This document shows, piece by piece, positions 59,209 to 64,000 of a stretch of DNA of 64,000 nt. The stretch's first letter is position 1; the number at the start of each line of letters is the position of its first letter. A program made the position numbers and the translations under genes. The notes under the pieces are model-generated. The model did not search any database. It was not told the DNA's origin and saw only the letters and a program-made list of their open reading frames with translations. Source of the stretch: Membranipora membranacea (taxonomy: Eukaryota > Bryozoa > Gymnolaemata > Cheilostomatida > Membraniporidae); assembly GCA_914767715.1 (NCBI GenBank), contig OU612069.1:16489387-16553386 (forward strand). The letters are read 5' to 3'.

Positions 59209-62200
59209 TTATAGCACTTCTGTGAGAGCAGGGAAGGGTTCCTGTTTGCTGACTACGACAGTTCTGTGGGCGTGTGAGATGTAGCCTTTAATCTTACCCT
59301 GTAACACAGTGAACTAAAATGTAAGTTAAAGTTAAAACATAGGTTAACAATCTGTGAACCCATAATTTCCTGATGATTAGAAAAATGTTGGGTCAAAATC
59401 AGACAGTCATATTACTACTGGCCAACAAATTGGTGGTGAAACATTGGTTGCCTTCAGATCACCATAAAAAAAATCAGATATCTATATGAACATGCAAAGC
59501 CAGTTTTTTAGTGGCAGCAAAATTGAGTAAGTAGTTTCAGCTGTTACTCAATATTACAATATTACCACTGCGATCAACATAAAGAACTCCACTAGAATTA
59601 ACTGTCCAGCCCTTACCACCCAATTTAGTAACTGGAAGTGAACAATAGGAGGAGGCTGCCACCAAACTAACAGGTTTGTTTTATTATATGAAAAGTTGAT
59701 ATGTTAACCCAGTAAATCAAATACTGTGAGTTCATAGGGCAAATAAAAATTACCAAAAAATGAAAATTGTGGAAAATAGGAATTAGTTTTTTTTCAATTA
59801 TTTTAGCAAGGATCTTCGTGTATCATAGTGGTCAGGGGGAGGCAATAAATCACTATGATCCCAATTTTCAGACTTTGCAACAGTTTTACTGCAGTTAGGT
59901 TCACAGGCTGTTATATTTCATATGCCTTAATGACTTTTCAGCCTGAGATCTTTTAAAAACCATACCAAACATGGCCTAGTAGGACTGTCACTTTAAAATC
60001 CCTATATGAGAGAAAAACTGAAACCAAAAGACAATTTTGAGCCTAATGATTACATACCTCATATATAAGATTAGCAACGATACATTCAGCCTCATCTATA
60101 TCGATATCTTCATACTTCATAAGCTGTAGAGCAGATAGGAATGAGCTGACTGGTAACTGATGTGTCTTCAGTAATATCCATCTGTAGTATAGTCAAGAAA
60201 TAATAAAGGTGTGGTGATTAACGTAAGAATTATAAGAATGTACGAGAATTACTGATCAGATTCGGTGTGTGTATTTTTCTGATCGATAATGCATGAATCG
60301 ATTCACAAAGCCATCATCTTCAATACCAATTTAATGGTCAGATAAATTGATTTTTATCTACCCTAGGGGAGAAAATGTTAGCTAGAGTTTAGTAGAGCTT
60401 GGTAGAGGGTGAGTTGAAGTTAGCCAGTACTACAGCAAAGTAAAGAGTGTGTGCAAATTATAGCAAGCTCAAAATGGAGAATTTTTCCAGTTGCAATAAC
60501 ATTATTCCCTTTAGATGTTTATTATTCCCACTAATGTCCCATATATTTATGCAAACATGGCTGAGAAGTATGCATTAGCAACTTACACTTTCTTGAAGAG
60601 ATTTCTGTACGTAATAATCTTCAGTTTTTCCAGTATAAGATAAACTCCGGATTTGATGAAGAATTGTTCGTGAGCTTGTAAAGCCTCAGTTAACTTCAGC
60701 AGATTTCCATGTCTGCAAAACAGAAATAAGTTATGAAGAATGATACAATGTGGGCTAAATACCAAGGCTCACATTGGGTACATGTGGAATTAGAGGATGC
60801 CTACAAACGATTTGGCAGATAAGATGGGTATCATAATATATAATATAGAAAAAGTTTGTATAATATATCCAAGTACGACCATCTAGACCTCTGAATATGA
60901 TGCTTGCCAAATATCAATATATGGCTAGAAAGTTGTCCTCTCTCTGACATTAAGAAGGCAACTCCAAAGTATGCACCATGCATTTATTGCTAGTTATTCG
61001 CTAAATTCTGGTAAGGATAAGCTGAATGAATGAATATATGTGCAGATAGTAACCAGTAATCCAATATTCCCTTGACCACAAGTAGGTTTGACAGGTTTGG
61101 AGTTATCAGAGCTTAGGAGGTCAATTTTGCTTCATTCAAGTGTTCAGGTTCATTCAATATGATCGCTAGTGGAGTATGTTTTTTTTAAATTTAGTTAAAA
61201 TTGCAAGTTTTTGTCTCTGTCTGAAGACGCCAAGTTGCAGGCAGGTCAGAGCACACCTGGGGCGTCAATTGAGCCCAGGAGTCAATAGACTGCAGCGGGT
61301 TTCGAACCCGAGACCTCTAACGCTTGCGCGTTAGAGGGCAGGCGCTCTAACCAACTGAGCTACCTCCTATCCCTAGGGTTAGTAGTAGAGGCAAAAGATT
61401 GAAGAGTAAATAGTATTCACCTCACAGCATCAGCGACATGCGAAAACTGAGTTAGATCATACTTCTGTAAAGCTTGTTTACTTGGCAGTCTTCCCTATAA
61501 TGGAGATTACACAGCTTAACAGCATAACACATTTCATACTACAGTATTCTCTGTTCTTGAATTGTCATCATGGTTTCAGATGAAGCCAACTGAGATGTTA
61601 GTGAATGAAAAATCTCCAACATTGTCATTAACACAAGTGAATTCATACACAAGGACAACTTTAAATTTTACTGTGTTTTAACTGCTAGACCGGTAGAATG
61701 TTGAAATATCACAGCGAGGTCAGGCTAGGTTGTGGGGCGGTTTTCTTTGCACATTTTCATCTGGGTGCAAACAATGCAGTAGGATTTGAACCAAACTGCA
61801 GTCATCTTTAATGCAAGGTAGCTATGAAAGTAAACCAAGATCAGAAAAATTGCCCACTCACCATTAACATTTTGACAGGTAGCAGAGATATGAGGATGAG
61901 CCTCTTATTGGCCCGAGATATTCTGTGGCAGCGCTCAAAAGCAAAGGTAAGATACTCGTCCGCTGACTTAAAATCATTCTCAAACATACACTTCCTTCCT
62001 ACATAGTATCTGTGAGCAGAAAATAAAACAGAGGTGGCTATCTCTTAGTAGTCATTCGATGATCATATTATTGTTAGCATCATATTCTTCAGATTGCAAG
62101 GTTTTGTCTTCCTTGCAAACCCGAACAATTTATAGTGGACTGATCATCTTCATTAAACCACTGCTGACACAGCTGGGCTTCGCCCAGCAGAGCTACCAGT

Positions 62201-63422
62201 GAAAAGTTTATATAGAGAGTTGTGGCATCAAAACATCTAGTTTTGCATGGAGTTATATGAGTTATAATATATGAGCTCTCAAAAAGTAAGGAGTATCTTC
62301 TTCCCCAGCCATCCGCCATTAGTGATGACAAAAGTTGACCCTGACCAATCAGGTGCCTTTAAAATCTAGCTGAGATCCATCGCTAATAAAGTTGTTAGAT
62401 CTCAGCTAGATTTTAAAGGGACCTGATTGGTCAGGGTCAACTTTTGTCATCACTGTTGGCGGGTGGCTGGGGAAGAAGATACTCCTTACTTTTTGAGAGC
62501 TCATATAACTCCATGCAAAGCTGCTGGCTAGATGTTTTTCATGCCACAACTCTCTATTTAAATTTTTCACTGATGGCTCTGCTGGGCAAGGCCAAGCTGT
62601 GTCAGCAGTGGTTTAAACACTCGAAATACATGTTTGAGTTGCTGACGGTGAATATCTATAATATAATCATATCAAGGACTATAGATAATATATCCGTAGT
62701 CTCTGATCATATTACATATATAATATTGCTGTCTGTCAGGGTTAACAATGAAGGACACTGATGTGCCTGCAAAGGAAGTGTTTTATAGTGGCGATTAGGT
62801 TTCCAAGTCATTAGTGGCACTCTTCAACCAGTGACAGTCGTAACCCAGCGTGAAGCATATCTGCTATCATGGCTGGAGCTGCAGTGCCGACGCTGAACAA
62901 CGGTGCTTTTAAATCCTTCGAGAGAAGACAGTTTGCAACAAAAAAAACCTCATTGACAGACATATAAAGTATGAAAGATTCAATATGTTGTTCTTAGGGA
63001 ATGGGAGACACCCTAGCTTTATTGATTGTTAGCGTAGAATAAAAGTCAGGGAGATACCTAACATGATATTCTTGTTGAGCACTAAATTAGTTCAGATGAT
63101 TGGTACCCCAAATGCAGGAATAAATTTCTAGCAGTTAGGTCTTGCGAATTGTCATGCCTTCTTTAATAGGGCAATGTCAGGAGTTGTCCTACTCTATAGG
63201 GGGCTGAACAGATAAGATGATGAATTTCGACATGGGGGTAGCTCACACTTAGTGGTATGGCAGTCAGCGCAATAAAGATAGAAACAAAATATTGCCCATA
63301 TTTCATAAACCTAACAAATAAACCTGCCTGTATGTGACTAGCTGGGAGAGTGAGAATTTATCTTTGATAGGAAGACTATCTATAGCCCTGGTGAGAGGTT
63401 TACACAGATGTAGCTTGTTTAT
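59209..63422 (-). CDS. PCID2: PCI domain-containing protein 2 (TREX-2 subunit), 3' six exons
   Basis: PCID2 (yeast Thp1) is the PCI-fold scaffold of TREX-2, which links transcription to mRNA export at the nuclear pore. Exons: 63422-63328, 62009-61862, 61494-61421, 60712-60587, 60181-60058, 59298-59209. They join in phase to 657 nt, 218 residues plus stop, matching about the last 55% of the ~400-residue family. Diagnostic segments: [94 protein letters not shown]. The helical PCI core and the winged-helix end are intact. The 63422 exon uses a GC donor. Upstream exons are beyond the window. The 62010-63327 intron holds a large foldback. Confidence 0.93.
60362..60440. repeat. Fragment of GCTAGCTAA-type foldback repeat (PCID2 intron)
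   Basis: CCCTAGGGGAGAAAATGTTAGCTAGAG and the following ~45 bp align with 24170-24240 in the same orientation. Confidence 0.55.
61200..61376 (-). repeat. tRNA-derived SINE (family A), copy 2 (PCID2 intron)
   Basis: The minus strand has an intact A box (TAGCTCAGTTGG, 61351-61362) and B box (GGGTTCGAAAC, 61299-61309) in a tRNA-like head with a long variable-arm-like stem. The body is shared with 2878-3055. Because the Pol III promoter is complete, this copy could still be transcribed. It lies 45 bp from the 61421 exon border. Confidence 0.78.
62153..62616. repeat. Large foldback element (family F) in a PCID2 intron
   Basis: Arms 62153-62377 and 62398-62616 pair closely around a 20-nt loop. The outer end is TTAAACCACTGCTGACACAG. 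The two arms even give mirror ORFs on opposite strands. The arms differ by a few substitutions and small gaps. No transposase. Confidence 0.87.
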
Positions 63423-64000
63423 CTAAAAGTAGAACAAAGATTGTTCATAACTCCGTACATACAATAATGTACAGTATCAGGAAGCACTGGACAAGTAAAA
63501 TTATAATAGACTAATAGCCTCAAATTGATGTATGATGGGACTGCAGAAACTACGTACATGAAACTGTCATGCCTGTCATTCTGCGCATGCTCAGCTCTGG
63601 GCATGAGCTGATCTCTGCAAAATTGAGTCTCGAAATTCCGAAGCCATCTGATTGGCTACCTGGTCCGGATGACATACTCCCCAAAGCTTGCGGATTTGTT
63701 ATTAATAGTTACCCTCTCTTGTCATTATTAGCTGATTTTGATTGACAGTTTATGCAGGGGATATCCCATTTCCCCTTCCAAAGTTGCAATCAGAACCCAA
63801 ACTAAACTCATTGTTCTTGCACATGGGCAAATTCAAGTCACGCATGATGCATACTAAGCCTTACGACACGTGCTTTGTGGTAATGATAGCCTAGTTTATC
63901 AGTGATCTACATGCCCAGTCAGATCAGGAGAGTCAGTATGCATGCCTGTAGGGAAACAGTCTACGCGCTCAGACTGCAAATATAGTATAGACCACTTGTG
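63423..64000. other. PCID2 intron, upstream exons not in window
   Basis: The expected preceding PCID2 exon (family segment NQLFKIYF) is not found here, so this is probably intron. Nothing else recognised. Confidence 0.5.

Noticed and set aside
61250-61376. Functional tRNA gene
   Set aside because: The head has tRNA-like boxes, but the acceptor stem does not close and it continues into a body shared with 2878-3055, so it is a SINE.
62089-62761. Two ORFs on opposite strands encoding almost the same peptide
   Set aside because: They are the two arms of the foldback element read outward, not a gene pair.

Overview
The window looks like nuclear DNA of an animal. It is AT-rich, its genes are split by canonical GT-AG introns, and it holds a LINE, tRNA-derived SINEs and many palindromic (foldback/MITE-like) elements. 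The two best-recognised genes (PICH/ERCC6L and PCID2) are typical of metazoa. A large nucleotidyltransferase-TPR protein and moderately short introns (mostly 0.2-1 kb) suggest an early-branching animal such as a sponge. A cnidarian or another invertebrate cannot be excluded from sequence alone.

Layout. 1-2.64 kb: the 3' part of an L2/CR1-like LINE, inactivated by a nonsense codon and by a 327-bp palindrome-ended insertion. 2.88-3.06 kb: a tRNA-derived SINE. 3.64-26.17 kb, minus strand: a 34-exon gene for a PICH/ERCC6L-like SNF2 DNA translocase of about 1604 residues. I could reconstruct every exon with consistent phases; its introns carry SINE, foldback and tandem repeats. 26.2-29.3 kb: intergenic DNA with a textbook 86-bp hAT-like MITE and other palindromes. 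29.3-32.7 kb, plus strand: a decayed protein-kinase gene. 30.7-34.05 kb: several large foldback elements, the biggest 1.24 kb between TA dinucleotides. 34-40 kb: noncoding, with degraded repeat copies and a minisatellite. 40.04-45.6 kb, minus strand: a two-exon gene joining a GlnD-like nucleotidyltransferase region to a KLC-type TPR array of eleven near-identical 44-residue repeats. 45.6-57.6 kb: noncoding, with repeats that pair across many kilobases. 57.6-58.0 kb: an inverted partial copy of a PCID2 exon. 59.2-63.4 kb, minus strand: the last six identifiable exons of PCID2 (TREX-2 subunit), whose 5' part lies beyond the window.

The genes show no operon-like logic. PICH acts on chromatin bridges in mitosis, PCID2 in mRNA export and BRCA2-linked processes, and the nucleotidyltransferase-TPR protein has no established role. 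That protein and the five-fold N-terminal TPR expansion of the PICH homologue are the most novel-looking items. Exon coordinates come from reading splice consensus and homology by eye; no alignment or RNA evidence was available.
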